A stretch of 64,000 bases of DNA from Pelagihabitans sp963760375 (GCA_963760375.1 CAVXCS010000002.1:62001-126000); one strand, 5' to 3'; numbered from the stretch's first letter, positions 1-10,965 are shown. Made by a program: numbers and translations. Notes: a model not told the origin generated them from the sequence alone.

Positions 1-2643
1 AAAGCGATTCGCGACAGCATTAAAGCGCCATTAATGACCGCGTCGGACCTCAATGACAGTATAACGGGCACTACGGCCTCTTCAGATACTCTTGATACAA
101 ACAAGACCATATTACTCGATAAAATAAGGTACAAGGCCAAGGATTATGTAAAATTGAGTCAAAAAGATCAAAAAATATACCTGTACAACGAGGCGGAAAT
201 ATATTATCAGGATACCGAGTTAAAAGCCGGTATCATTGTAATGGATTATATCAAGAACGAGGTGTACGCAGGTCGACTCAAAGATTCTTTGGGCAACTAT
301 TCACAACTACCCTTCTTTAAACAGGGCAGTCAGGAAGTAAGGCCCGATTCGATCCGTTTCAATTTCGACACCCAAAAGGCATTGATCTGGAATTCAAGGA
401 CCGAGCAACAGGCGGGACTGGGCAGTTTGGGCAGCGATGCCATGAAGGTCTATGCCCAGATTACCAAAAAGGAAAACGATTCGGTCTATTTTCTGAACGA
501 GGGGAAACTCACCACTTCCGCAGATACCATCAATCCCGATTACTATATTAGGATTAGAAAGGCAAAATTTGTACCGAAAAAAAAAGTGATCGCCGGCTTC
601 AGCAATCTTTACATAGCCGATGTGCCCACCCCCATTGCTTTGCCGTTTGCCTATTTTCCCTTGACCGTTGGACGTACGGCTGGTTTGATGATGCCTACTT
701 TTGGCAATGACCCCAACCGGGGCTATTTTCTGCAGAATGGAGGCTATTATTTTCCCTTTGGTGAATATGCCGACCTCACATTGACCGGGGATTTTTACTC
801 CAACGGCAGTTATGGGTTCAGGACCCAGTCGGTCTATGCCAAGCGCTATAAATACCGGGGGAATTTGAATTTCAATTTTCAGAATTTGGTGACCAGTCAG
901 AAGGGGTTCAGCGATTACAGCCGAAGCACCCTGTACAACATTCAAATTTCCCATTCACAGGATACCAAAGCGAGCCCCAATTCGAGGTTCTCTGCCTCGG
1001 TCAACCTCGGCAGCAGCCAGTATTTTCAAAATTCCCTTTTGCAACGCGATTTACCTTTAACGCAAACCAATAACCTTTCATCGTCCATATCCTACTCTAA
1101 AACCTTCCCCGAGTATCCTTCGGTAAACATGAGCCTTACGGCCACGCATAGCCAAAACACGAGTGCGAATGCGGATGCCAACAATATTTCGATGACCTTG
1201 CCGACTTTTCAGGGGAGCGTGGAACGCATCTTTCCTTTCGCCAAACGCGAAGGGATCAAGAAAGGGGCCATACAGAATGTCAATTTTCAATATGATGTGA
1301 ACGGACAAAACCGTTTGACCACCAACGATACCGATTTTTTGACCGCTAGGATGTTCGACAATTCCCAAGTGGGCGTTAGGCACCGGATCCCGATAAGCAC
1401 CAACTTTAAAATCGCCAAGTTTTTCAGTTTCAGTGTAGGGGGCAACTATGAAGATATCTGGACCTTGGAAACTTATGAAAGGCGTTTTCAGCCGGGGGTG
1501 GATGGGGCCAATGGCACGGTAGTGGTCGATACCATCAATGGATTTGACCGTTTCAACAAATACAACTTTGGCGCAAGTTTGGGAACGACCATTTATGGCA
1601 CCTTCAATTTTGGAGAAGACAAAAAGATCCAAGCCATCCGCCATGTCATGCGGCCATCGATCAGTTATGGCTACGCCCCCTCCTTTGAACAGTTTTTTGA
1701 TGAGTACCTCAATGCGGATACTGGTGAAGTGGTGCAGTACACGAGGTTCCAAGGAACATTGAACGGGGCCCCAAGCCTTGGCCGATCGAACAGTATCGGC
1801 TTTTCCTTGGCAAATACCTTTGAAGCCAAGGTCAGGGACAGGGATTCCACAAAATTGGAACCCAAAAAAATACCCCTGCTCAGCAATCTTAACCTTTCGA
1901 CCTCCTATAACATTGAAGCCGACTCCCTGAGGCTCAGTCCGCTTTCCCTCAATGGAGGGACCACCATATTGCAAAAAAAGATGAACATCAACTTTTCTGC
2001 CGCCTTGGACCCCTATGCCATCAACAACAACGGGCAGCGGATCGACAAATTCAACATAGATAATGGTGGGAGCCTGTTGCGGTTAACGCGGGCCAATATG
2101 AACGTCGGCTACTCGATCAATAGCGATACCTTTGGCAAAAAGAAGACTGACGATGAAGAAGAAGAATTGGAGGAAGGCGGATATGACTATGTTGCGGCAA
2201 GCGGCGGGAGAACCGATGATCTTTTCGGGAAAGCAGATGATTTTTACGATGACGAACTGAGCAATAGGGGCAAAAAAGGCACCGAAGATGTGGAAAACCC
2301 CTATTATGGCACCCAGATACCGTGGGATTTCAGGTTGGCCTATTCCGCCACTTACTCCAATCCCGCAAGGCAGAATGAATTCAGCAGCCATTCCTTGATG
2401 TTCTCCGGTAATATCCAATTATCCCCTCGATGGAAAATCGGTGGCTCGTCGGGATATGATTTTAAAAATTCGGGTTTTACCTTGACCCAGCTTCGCTTTG
2501 AACGCGACCTGAAAAGCTTTAACCTACGCTTTAATTGGACCCCTTTTGGACAATATGAGCGTTGGTACTTTTTTATCGGTATCAAGAGTTCGGTGCTAAA
2601 AGACCTGAAATGGGAGAACCGAAGCCAACCTCCCAGAAGGTAG
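1..2643 (+). CDS. LptD-like LPS assembly outer-membrane protein, 5' partial
   Basis: The frame is open from base 1, so the N-terminus lies outside the window; the ATG at 34 is probably internal. The visible part is about 880 residues, rich in alternating hydrophobic and polar stretches with aromatic residues, as in a large outer-membrane beta-barrel, and it ends in an amphipathic run of strands. It resembles the putative LptD proteins of Bacteroidota, which place lipopolysaccharide in the outer leaflet. A strongly acidic, low-complexity stretch (about bases 2143-2300, with runs of Asp and Glu) interrupts the barrel near the C-terminus and probably forms a loop. A RidA gene follows 120 bases downstream. 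The family call rests on overall character and remembered similarity, not on a catalytic motif. Confidence 0.75.
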   Translation, partial: KAIRDSIKAPLMTASDLNDSITGTTASSDTLDTNKTILLDKIRYKAKDYVKLSQKDQKIYLYNEAEIYYQDTELKAGIIVMDYIKNEVYAGRLKDSLGNYSQLPFFKQGSQEVRPDSIRFNFDTQKALIWNSRTEQQAGLGSLGSDAMKVYAQITKKENDSVYFLNEGKLTTSADTINPDYYIRIRKAKFVPKKKVIAGFSNLYIADVPTPIALPFAYFPLTVGRTAGLMMPTFGNDPNRGYFLQNGGYYFPFGEYADLTLTGDFYSNGSYGFRTQSVYAKRYKYRGNLNFNFQNLVTSQKGFSDYSRSTLYNIQISHSQDTKASPNSRFSASVNLGSSQYFQNSLLQRDLPLTQTNNLSSSISYSKTFPEYPSVNMSLTATHSQNTSANADANNISMTLPTFQGSVERIFPFAKREGIKKGAIQNVNFQYDVNGQNRLTTNDTDFLTARMFDNSQVGVRHRIPISTNFKIAKFFSFSVGGNYEDIWTLETYERRFQPGVDGANGTVVVDTINGFDRFNKYNFGASLGTTIYGTFNFGEDKKIQAIRHVMRPSISYGYAPSFEQFFDEYLNADTGEVVQYTRFQGTLNGAPSLGRSNSIGFSLANTFEAKVRDRDSTKLEPKKIPLLSNLNLSTSYNIEADSLRLSPLSLNGGTTILQKKMNINFSAALDPYAINNNGQRIDKFNIDNGGSLLRLTRANMNVGYSINSDTFGKKKTDDEEEELEEGGYDYVAASGGRTDDLFGKADDFYDDELSNRGKKGTEDVENPYYGTQIPWDFRLAYSATYSNPARQNEFSSHSLMFSGNIQLSPRWKIGGSSGYDFKNSGFTLTQLRFERDLKSFNLRFNWTPFGQYERWYFFIGIKSSVLKDLKWENRSQPPRR

Positions 2644-2763
2644 TCGTTCAACCCGGCGATTTCAAAATATTGTCTCAAGAGATCTGTAAAAATGTAAATG
2701 AGGTCCTGCGATTAAACAGTTAACAGTAATCAGTAACCAAAATAAACACAAACATTGACGACC

Positions 2764-3144
2764 ATGAAAAAAATCATCAAAACCTCCCTAGCGCCAGCGC
2801 CTATCGGACCATACAATCAGGCCGTTTTGGCCGGCAATATGTTATACATCTCAGGACAGATTCCCAGCGACCCGGTCAGTGGCAGGATGATCGAGGGCGA
2901 TATCAAAAAAGAAACCAAGCAGGTCATGGAAAACCTGAAGGCCATTCTACAAGAGGCCGGTATGACTTTCGAACAAGTGGTGAAAGCATCCATATTTGTT
3001 AAGGATATGCACCAGTTTGCACAAATCAACGAGGTTTACGGGGCCTATTTCAATTCCGAAACCGCGCCCGCGAGGGAAACCGTGGAAGTGGCCAACCTTC
3101 CCAAATTCGTCAATGTGGAAATATCGATGATCGCCATGCTTTGA
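2764..3144 (+). CDS. ridA: RidA family reactive imine/enamine deaminase
   Basis: The protein has 126 residues, the usual RidA length. RidA hydrolyses reactive enamine/imine intermediates released by PLP enzymes to keto acids and ammonia in the cytoplasm. Family hallmarks are the N-terminal APAPIGPYNQAV segment, the YISGQIP strand, and near the C-terminus PARETVEV followed by VNVEISMIA; the Arg in PAR corresponds to the substrate-carboxylate-binding arginine. The open frame reaches back to a TTG at 2755, but the ATG at 2764 gives the normal N-terminus (MKKIIKTSLAPAP) and is preferred. It stands alone on the plus strand between the LptD-like gene and the convergent GlcNAc kinase gene. Confidence 0.93.
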   Translation: MKKIIKTSLAPAPIGPYNQAVLAGNMLYISGQIPSDPVSGRMIEGDIKKETKQVMENLKAILQEAGMTFEQVVKASIFVKDMHQFAQINEVYGAYFNSETAPARETVEVANLPKFVNVEISMIAML

Positions 3145-3251
3145 CAGCGGTGGCACCATCGTCAATCTTATTATTGCTTCATCTTAGACGGCACATGGAT
3201 GACCCACTTCGGGCAACTTAAAAACCCATCAAAGAAATAGCGGCTGTAATA

Positions 3252-4103
3252 TTAGAGATTCTCCTTGTGAAATTCCATCAGCCCTTCGATCGGCCTTTGC
3301 CTGATGACCCCAACGATCAAATCGTTGCGTTCCAGCACCATGGAAAGTTCCTCCCTCAAAAAATAGGCAATGCTGCCCACGAAATGGATCGGGACCTTAG
3401 TGGCCAGTTCGAACTGCATGATATAGTTGTTGACAAATTGTTGTAATCCCTTATCAATAACGCCCTTGCAATAAGGATGGTCTTTGTTCTCTATCAAGAA
3501 TCTGGCAAAAGTGGCCAAATAGGTGTTCGGATTCGGTTGTTTGTACAGGTTTTCCTTGATGGCATCAGCATCCAGGTTATATCCCTTGGCGAATTTCATG
3601 CCCAAATCCTGGGGCATTTTGTGAAAATAATAATCCCGGATCAGTTTTCTTCCGAAAAAGTTACCGCTTCCATCATCCATGGGAATGTAACCCAAAGAAG
3701 TTACCTTTTGGAAGAGCTGGTGGCCATCATAATAGCTGCAGTTCGAGCCAGTGCCCAGAATACAGACGATGCCCTGGTGCCCGATTTTAGTGGTGGCATA
3801 AATGGCGGCATAGGTATCTTCCTTGACTTCAGATTTCGCGTTCGGGAAAAAATCCTTAAAGATATTTCCTAAAAACTTCTTCATCCTGTCGGTACCACAA
3901 CCGGCCCCATAGAAATAAAGTCGGGTCACTTTATCCCTGTTTTTCGAGAGTTCAAAATTATTGGCCAAACGGTCTTCGATGACCTCACGGGTCAATACTT
4001 CCGGACTCAAGCCCAAGGTTTGGGTCATGAATATTTGGTTGCCCTTTTCGTCCAAGGCGATCCAATCGGATTTGGTTGCCCCACTATCTACAATCAATAC
4101 CAT
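3252..4103 (-). CDS. BadF/BadG-type N-acetylglucosamine kinase
   Basis: This is a 283-residue sugar kinase of the actin-like ATPase fold (BadF/BadG/BcrA/BcrD group, which includes N-acetylglucosamine kinase). The phosphate-1 motif DSGATKSDW lies at residues 6-14, YGAGCG at 65-70 and the second phosphate loop GTGSN at 117-121. The likely reaction is GlcNAc plus ATP to GlcNAc-6-phosphate. It follows pfkA and gap on the same strand with an 80-base gap and could be cotranscribed. GlcNAc is released by NagZ, which is encoded at 47.1 kb, so this kinase may feed that sugar into the NagB step. Substrate specificity is inferred from family and context; glucosamine or another amino sugar is possible. 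Confidence 0.8.
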   Translation of the reverse strand: MVLIVDSGATKSDWIALDEKGNQIFMTQTLGLSPEVLTREVIEDRLANNFELSKNRDKVTRLYFYGAGCGTDRMKKFLGNIFKDFFPNAKSEVKEDTYAAIYATTKIGHQGIVCILGTGSNCSYYDGHQLFQKVTSLGYIPMDDGSGNFFGRKLIRDYYFHKMPQDLGMKFAKGYNLDADAIKENLYKQPNPNTYLATFARFLIENKDHPYCKGVIDKGLQQFVNNYIMQFELATKVPIHFVGSIAYFLREELSMVLERNDLIVGVIRQRPIEGLMEFHKENL

Positions 4104-4183
4104 GTTTTTGGGTTTAAAAAAGAATCCTGAAAAAAAGTAGCTATGTACCCATTTTCAGGAATTTCTTTCATGTTTTGAAATGT

Positions 4184-5185
4184 CTACAGATTGTTCACGT
4201 ATTGTGCCAAATCTACCAATTTATTGGAATACCCGGCCTCATTATCGTACCAGGAAATAATTTTAAAAAATTTTGAATTCAATTCGATACCGGCTTCCGC
4301 ATCAAAAATGCTCGTTCTGGCGTCCCCGATAAAATCTTGGGAAACCACGGCTTTATCGGTATACCCCAAAATACCCTTCAACTCCCCGTCTGCCGCCTTT
4401 TTAAAGGTCTTTTTGATATCTTCATAAGAGGTATCCTTCTTCAACCTCACCGTAAGGTCAACCACCGATACGTCGGCCGTAGGTACCCTGAACGCCATCC
4501 CGGTCAATTTTCCTTTCAATTCGGGAATAACCTTGGTTACCGCAACGGCAGCTCCGGTGGAGGCAGGTATAATGTTCAACATGGCGCTCCTACCACCTCT
4601 CCAGTCTTTTTTCGAAGGACCATCGACGGTCATCTGGGTTGCGGTGGTCGCATGAACGGTGGTCATAAGGGCCTCGTCAATGCCATAGGCATCGTTCAAC
4701 ACTTTGGCCAAGGGTGCCAAACAATTGGTCGTACAGGATGCGTTTGAAACGATTTTGTCGGAGGCTTTGGCTGACTTATGGTTCACGCCCATCACGAACA
4801 TGGGTACATCTTTGGATGGTGCTGAAATCACTACTTTCTTGGCACCACCGTCAATATGATACTGGGCAGTTTCCATTGAGGTGAAGATACCTGTGCATTC
4901 CGCAACGATATCCGCTCCTACCGCATCCCATTTCAAATTTTTCGGATCTCTTTCCGCAGTAATCCGAACTTTTTTACCGTTGACTACCAAATGGCCGTCC
5001 TTCACCGAAACGGTTCCGTCGAACTTCCCATGAACCGAATCGTATTCGAGCAGGTAGGCCAGATGTTCCACATCCAACAAATCATTGATGGCAACGACAT
5101 CTACGTCATCCCTTTTGACCGTGGCGCGGAAAACCATTCTTCCTATTCTACCGAAACCGTTGATTCCTATATTTAATTTTGACAT
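4184..5185 (-). CDS. gap: Glyceraldehyde-3-phosphate dehydrogenase, type I
   Basis: The protein has 333 residues, the normal length for the enzyme. It oxidises glyceraldehyde-3-phosphate to 1,3-bisphosphoglycerate with NAD in glycolysis. The dinucleotide-binding loop NGFGRIGR is at residues 9-16. The catalytic cysteine is Cys151 in SNASCTTNCLAP. The C-terminal SWYDNEAGYSNK signature is present. The motif AIND after the second strand suggests NAD rather than NADP preference. It lies 29 bases downstream of pfkA on the same strand, so the two very likely share a transcript. Confidence 0.97.
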   Translation of the reverse strand: MSKLNIGINGFGRIGRMVFRATVKRDDVDVVAINDLLDVEHLAYLLEYDSVHGKFDGTVSVKDGHLVVNGKKVRITAERDPKNLKWDAVGADIVAECTGIFTSMETAQYHIDGGAKKVVISAPSKDVPMFVMGVNHKSAKASDKIVSNASCTTNCLAPLAKVLNDAYGIDEALMTTVHATTATQMTVDGPSKKDWRGGRSAMLNIIPASTGAAVAVTKVIPELKGKLTGMAFRVPTADVSVVDLTVRLKKDTSYEDIKKTFKKAADGELKGILGYTDKAVVSQDFIGDARTSIFDAEAGIELNSKFFKIISWYDNEAGYSNKLVDLAQYVNNL

Positions 5186-5214
5186 GATATTTTTAGTTTA
5201 GATTAGATTAATGT

Positions 5215-6201
5215 TTAAGTCGTCATGATTTCCGAGACCCGGATCAACTCTTTGTCAATTTTCGTGTGCCCTTTAATGGCCTTGGCAATGGGCGTCAAGA
5301 TCAGTTTATTGTCCTGAATCCCTACCATGAGGTTGGTTTTCCCTTCCAAAAGCGATTCAACCGCCTTGACCCCCATCCTGCTTGCCAGCACACGATCATA
5401 ACAAGAAGGCGAACCCCCACGCTGCATATGGCCCAGGACCGACACCCGCACATCGTAAATGGGCAAGTTCTGCTCGACATATTCTTTTAATTCGAAGACA
5501 TTCTTGCCGGTTTTGTCGCCTTCTGCAACAATCACAATACTTGAGGATTTCCCAGATTTTTTACTTCTTTTCAGGGACTCCAGCAACCTGTCCAGCCCCA
5601 AATTCAACTCGGGTATCAAAATTTCCTCAGCTCCAGCGCCAACACCTGCATTAAGGGCAATATGGCCCACGTCACGCCCCATCACTTCCACAAAGAACAG
5701 CCTATTATGGGAACTTGCGGTATCGCGAATCTTGTCGATGACTTCGACCACCGTGTTCAGTGCCGTATCAAAGCCCAGGGTAAAGGTTGTGCCAAAAATA
5801 TCGTTATCTATGGTACCTGGTATGCCCATCACAGGGAAGTTGTACTCTTGGTTGAAAATCATGGCGCCGGCCAAACTACCGTCCCCACCGATGACCACAA
5901 AAGCATCGATGCTCTCTTTGCGCAACTGCTCATAAGCTAATTTTCGGCCCTCCTTCGTTCTGAAATCATCGCAACGGGCCGATTTGAGAATGGTCCCCCC
6001 TTTATTGATAATGTTATTGACACTTCGGGCGTCCATCGGTTTGAAGTCTCCTTCGATCATTCCTTGGTATCCACGATAAATTCCAACACAATCAATTTTT
6101 AAATACGCACAGGTGCGTACAACGGAACGTATTGCTGCATTCATTCCGGGGGAATCGCCTCCAGAGGTGAGCACCCCAATTTTTTTAATCGCTGAACCCA
6201 T
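5215..6201 (-). CDS. pfkA: ATP-dependent 6-phosphofructokinase
   Basis: The protein has 328 residues and makes fructose-1,6-bisphosphate, the committed step of glycolysis. Visible motifs are GGDSPGMNAA at residues 14-23, GGDGS at about 105-109, PGTIDND at 128-134 and GHMQRGGSPS in the C-terminal half. Gly at the first position of the GTIDND block, rather than the Lys seen in pyrophosphate-dependent enzymes, points to ATP as donor. It is the first gene of a pfkA-gap-GlcNAc kinase set on the minus strand. A TAnnTTTG-type box lies just upstream of the start. Confidence 0.96.
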   Translation of the reverse strand: MGSAIKKIGVLTSGGDSPGMNAAIRSVVRTCAYLKIDCVGIYRGYQGMIEGDFKPMDARSVNNIINKGGTILKSARCDDFRTKEGRKLAYEQLRKESIDAFVVIGGDGSLAGAMIFNQEYNFPVMGIPGTIDNDIFGTTFTLGFDTALNTVVEVIDKIRDTASSHNRLFFVEVMGRDVGHIALNAGVGAGAEEILIPELNLGLDRLLESLKRSKKSGKSSSIVIVAEGDKTGKNVFELKEYVEQNLPIYDVRVSVLGHMQRGGSPSCYDRVLASRMGVKAVESLLEGKTNLMVGIQDNKLILTPIAKAIKGHTKIDKELIRVSEIMTT

Positions 6202-6217
6202 TGAAAAATTTAAGCTG

Positions 6218-6225
6218 CAAAATTA
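6218..6225 (-). promoter_or_regulatory. Candidate -7 box upstream of pfkA
   Basis: On the minus strand this reads TAATTTTG, matching the Bacteroidota -7 consensus TAnnTTTG, and lies 17 bases upstream of the pfkA start. I found no convincing TTG element at the usual -33 distance, so this is a motif match only. Confidence 0.35.
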
Positions 6226-6480
6226 ACGAACTTATTTCAATTAAAGAATTGTTAAACTTCAATTTTTGATGTCGTTCATTTGCATTGATTGGGCCGAATA
6301 TAATGCAAAATAGTAGGAAAGCACATATTTTTCAAGGGTATGTTGAGATACGCTGCGAGGCCGGCCAAAGTATCAAAGCCTTTTATAAAGATGCTTTAAG
6401 CTATCGCCGACAAAGGGCCCAACAGTATGGAAATGTATGAATCGATAAAATACCACAATTTCAATCCGATTTGTGAATAA

Positions 6481-9400
6481 CTATCTCAATCCCTTCGTCT
6501 TGGGAAAGATCCTTATCAGGGTATCCCTTCCCATGACCGTTGAGGGCACGGTATACGATTCGGGAGCCGTCTCCTTGCTTTGCTTGCTTTCTCCCATAAT
6601 TTTCCGGAGCAGTTCCTTAAAATTGTTGAAGTCGACCTCATAGGAAAGGCCGATCCCCTGTGTTGACCCTATCCGCTCGGCCAAGAATTCTTGGATCTCA
6701 CTTTCCCTGCTAAAAAATTTCGCGCTCAGGGTGCCTTCATCGTTCAACAACAATTGTATCTCAAAATCCCCGGCCACGACCGTTTCACTGGCACCACCGA
6801 CAGGGACACCCACCCTGCCGTTGAACAATACGCGATCGCTTATCTGGGTGGAGACGGTTACACCGAGCCGATTTTCGGTCTGAATTTGGGCAACGTTATT
6901 TCCTTGTTCATAGGAAAGGCCAAGATTAAATTTATCGTTGTCACCACTCAACACCTGGTTCAACAGACCGGAAGCGGACTGCAATAGATTTCCGGTAACG
7001 GCCTGTTGATTGATACCGCTCTGCTCGTTCACAAAAGAACCCTGTGCCAAAAGAAAGATGGCATTTTTTTCTTCAATGGTGGGATCCTGCAACCGATATT
7101 CCAGTTCAGACTGTACGATGGAGTTCGTACCAGGAAATTCGATATCGAATTCGATATTCGGACTTTCCAATTCTTCGGTGAGCTTAATGACCACATTGGT
7201 CGGTATCCTCTTGGTATACGATTGGTTATCGAGCAGTGGTGCGGGATTGGCATATAAAGAATACACCGCTTCCATATCGAGCAATGCTTTAAGCGGCTCG
7301 CCATCCCAATTCACGGTACCACCCGGTTTTACGATAAAGGTTTTGTTGATCACCCCCCCGAACCTGTAGTTGTATTCCCCGGTCACAACTACGAAGTCGC
7401 CGAACATCCGAAACTTGCCCGTGGTATTGATCTCTATCAATAAGATCCCGACCCCCGTACCTTTGAGGGTACTGCCGGTTTTGGTATCCGTTACGATCTG
7501 TACTTCGGCATCCGGGGTAATATCCAGATCGAAAGTAAGTTCGAGACCCTGAACCTCATCGAGCACCCTTTCTTTTTCAAAAGTGGTGACATTTCTTTTA
7601 TCCATGAACTTGATAAATGAATAATCGCCCACACTTGTAACGTCGCTAAGGGGTATTTTAAGCGAGGTACCCGCGGCCGTAGATCCATTTACCTCAATAT
7701 TCAATGCTTTTGTAGGACCAAATATCCGGCCGGAACCCTTCAAAAAACCCGTCCCATAATACAGCACTTCCTCTTCAAAGGGCGTGTTCAAGATCAGTAA
7801 TCGATCATTATTGGTATCTACATTAAGATCTAGCGTCCAGTCCGTAAAAAAGCTATGGGTTATGGTACCGTCTAGGGTAGCTCTTGTATTTTCCGCGATA
7901 TCCGTAATCGCAATGCGATCAAAATCGAAGGTCTGGTTCACAAGATTCACCCTTGAATTTGGCGCAAAACTATAGTCCACGTTCAAGTATGGGATGGCCA
8001 GCCCGGCATTGTCTAGGGTAAGTATGCCACTGAATTCGGGATTATCAATATTACCTCTAATACGGGCATTTCCATTCAGGTCGCCCCTGATATTGCTGAT
8101 CACCCCTTCCCCCAGTGGACTAAAGGGCTCCAGGTCGAAATTATTAAAATTCACCAGCAGGTCCGCTGTCGGCATTTCCGCTTTATTGCTGATGTTGCCG
8201 ACTATCCCCAACTTTTCCAGCCCCATGTCGGTAATTTGTGAATTCACCACGAAGTCGGTCAAATCACGGTTTCCCACAATTCCTATGGTCAGGTCTCCCA
8301 GCCTAAAATCGTTCACGGAGAAATCAGTAATGCCCAAGTTCGAAGAGGGCAGGTAAATATCATCTTTTTGCAAGACATTCAAAGTTCCGTTGACTTCCCC
8401 TTTTAATTCGAGCCCATCGATGTAAGGGGTAATTTTATCCAAAGACACTATTTTGAACTCGAGCTGTAAGTCTTTGTACGTTGAATCGGCGAACTGTCCC
8501 CTTAATTTAATCTGTTCCTGTATGCTATTGTTCATTACAATCTCCTGAATATCAACACTATCCAATGTGCTATTGATGATCACCTTGTTTTGATTGTTCC
8601 CTTCTTTATTCAGGACCCACGTATTTCCTTTAAAACTTACCTCCGAGGTCTTCAAGCCGATCACCGATTTGTTATCTTGATTGAAGGTGTGGTAGAAATT
8701 GAGGTTATAGGTGTCATTGAATTCTTTTCCTCCCCTAAATTCAGCCCTAAAGAAAAGGGTGTCTTTCAAGGTGGTGTTGATGATGTTGAAGTCTTTGACA
8801 TCATAGTAAGGGTTCGTCAGGTCCCCGACCGAGACAAAGGTGTTGAAGAGCGGGTTTTTGTTGTCGATCTTGATATCAATTTCATCGGCTTTGGTCCCAT
8901 ATGCCTCAATACTGGGCGATTTGAAGTTGAGCTTAAAATCGCCCTCATCGGCAATGATATTACCCTTGATAAAAGTGTTGGGGTCGAATTTGATCTCAGG
9001 AAAAAATACCCCGACTATTTTATTGTAGATCCTAAAATTAAAGGCCAAGGTTTGCCCATCCGAAATTTTAAAGGGCCTGTAGTTCGTATAGATGCTCCCC
9101 AATGAATTCTGGATCAGTTGGCCCAATTCCTTCACCTTGAAGTTGCCCCTAAGGTAACCTGTAATGATGTCAGGTGAGTTGATATCGATCACACGCAGTG
9201 AATCATTTTCGAAGGTGGAAGAAACCTTGAAGTCATCAAAATAGTAAACATCGTTGATGTTCTGATAATTGGTTTTGGTGAAGTTGATATCCCCTACAAT
9301 GTTGTCGAGTGTATTTCCGGTAACGTTCATATTCACGTTTCCCTTGAATATAGATACGCTGTCCTTGATGAAGTTGAGCTTTCTGAGATCGGCATAGTCT

Positions 9401-10934
9401 ACCGAGGCGACAAAGTTAAAATTGTTGCGCTCGGCACTGAAATCGGCTAAACCTTTAAAGTTGAATTTCAGGTTTTCATCATTGCAATCCAAACTTCCAT
9501 CGAACAATTGTTCCTTCAATACTCCGGAAACCTTCACGTTTTGATAAACGTAATCATTGAAATCGACGGTGTAGACTTCCCCGATGACCTCTGTATTGAG
9601 GCTCTTTTGAACAAAACCTTTTCCCTCGACATTGAAATCCAAGGTCGTTAGGCCCAATCGTTTGTTGTCGACAAACTTGCCGAGGTCAAAATCTATCAAA
9701 GAAACGAATCCCTTATACTGGGCATTGTCGATATTATCAAAATTGGTCAATTCCAAATCGGCATAGCTGCTTCCTATAACGGTATTGATGTTCACCTTTG
9801 CTTTTACCGAGGTTTCCCCTACCTCGGCTTCCCCCGAATGGTAAATTGTCCCAATTTGGAGAAGGTGGAAGGAAGGGATTTACCCAGAATATTTGGCATC
9901 AGGGCACGAAGCTCATAATAACTTGAAGTCACGTTCCGCATATTGGTTTCCATGAAGAACGCTTCGTTTTTCGAAAACAAATTTTTAAAATTGAAATCGC
10001 CCCGAACACCTGTGTTATCGGATTGCAAAAAAAGGTCTTCGACGTTCAAATCGTTCAATACGCCATTCAATTTGGCCGAGAAGGCCACTTCCTTGCCCTT
10101 CCCGAATTGATCGTACATACGGTTGATCTCATCAAAAGCTACAATGGATTCATTAAACTCCGCATCGATATTGACCCTATTCAAAAAATCGGAAAAGTCT
10201 TTTCTGTCGTAATTGAAAACGATATTGCCATACACTTGGGAAACGGGAGTTTTTATGGTAAGGGAATCGAAGCGCATCTGTTGTTTCGTATACTTGAAAT
10301 CGGTTTTAAAATCTTCCACGATGATGCCCCGATTGCTATCGAAAGCCAAAAATTCGATACGGGAAGTGACCTCAGGGCCCAATATCATAAAATCGGGCGC
10401 TTCTATGTTCAAGTTTTCAAAATCCAAGATTTTGGGCTTTTCCAAATGATCATCGATCAGCTTGAATTTTCCATCCTTGATATTGATTCGGGAGGAAGTG
10501 AACAGGAAGGGCGGCGTTCCGGGAGCCCTAGGTTTACCATCATCCAATTTATCTATAAAAATCTCGAGGTTCGATGCGGTGGTATCGCGGTAGGTATGCA
10601 TTTTAAAAATGAGCTCATCAACATCGATATCCCCAAATTCCAGATTGCCGTCTATCAGATTGCTAATGCTCAAGATCGAGGTAGAAAGCTGCCTGATATA
10701 GAACAAGGTGTCTTTTTGATAATCCTCCACATAAACCCCTTTCAAGGAGGTGTCCCAAGAGATCAGCGAAACCCTTAGTCCATCGATATTGATATGGGTA
10801 CCGAATTCTTTGTTGATCGAGTTGGTCGCATATTTAGCCAACCTGGTTTGTACAAAAGGCAAAGACAGCACCAAGGTGCCCAAGACACAAATGAGCAAGA
10901 ACACCAAAAGTGTTCTGATCAGAATTTTTTTCAA
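6481..10934 (-). pseudogene. tamB: TamB-like translocation and assembly module protein, frameshifted
   Basis: Two consecutive frames encode one protein. Bases 10934-9819 give 371 residues with an N-terminal membrane anchor (IRTLLVFLLICVLGTLVL) followed by AsmA/TamB-type beta-rich sequence. Bases 9795-6481 give 1,104 residues ending in the conserved TamB C-terminal domain. The break falls at a run of five C (9831-9835, G on the coding strand). One more G would read FTIRGEAEVGETSVKAK straight into the second frame, for a total of about 1,484 residues, a normal TamB length. TamB is an inner-membrane-anchored periplasmic protein involved in outer-membrane assembly and lipid transport. An otherwise intact protein with one homopolymer deletion suggests a sequencing error or a very recent mutation. 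It is divergent from tsaD. Confidence 0.85.
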
Positions 10935-10937
10935 TTT

Positions 10938-10965
10938 TTTGATAGGGCCTTATGTTTTACCTTTG
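10938..10965 (+). promoter_or_regulatory. Candidate tsaD promoter
   Basis: A TTTG at 10938-10941 is followed after 16 bases by TACCTTTG at 10958-10965, matching the -33 TTG and -7 TAnnTTTG pattern, though the spacing is slightly short. Transcription would begin near 10972. That is downstream of the ATG at 10952 and so supports the GTG start at 10991. Confidence 0.45.

Noticed and set aside
394..1974. Long minus-strand ORFs opposite the LptD-like gene
   Set aside because: They lie fully inside a well-supported gene, and their proteins show no domain; they are shadow frames. The same holds for many others in the window.
6303..6440. A 45-codon plus-strand ORF between pfkA and tamB
   Set aside because: It has an ATG and stop but no recognisable domain, no clear ribosome site and no similar composition to neighbours; it could be chance.
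9819..9835. Programmed ribosomal frameshift at the TamB break
   Set aside because: No slippery heptamer or downstream structure was evident, and TamB is not known to use one; a simple base deletion explains it.
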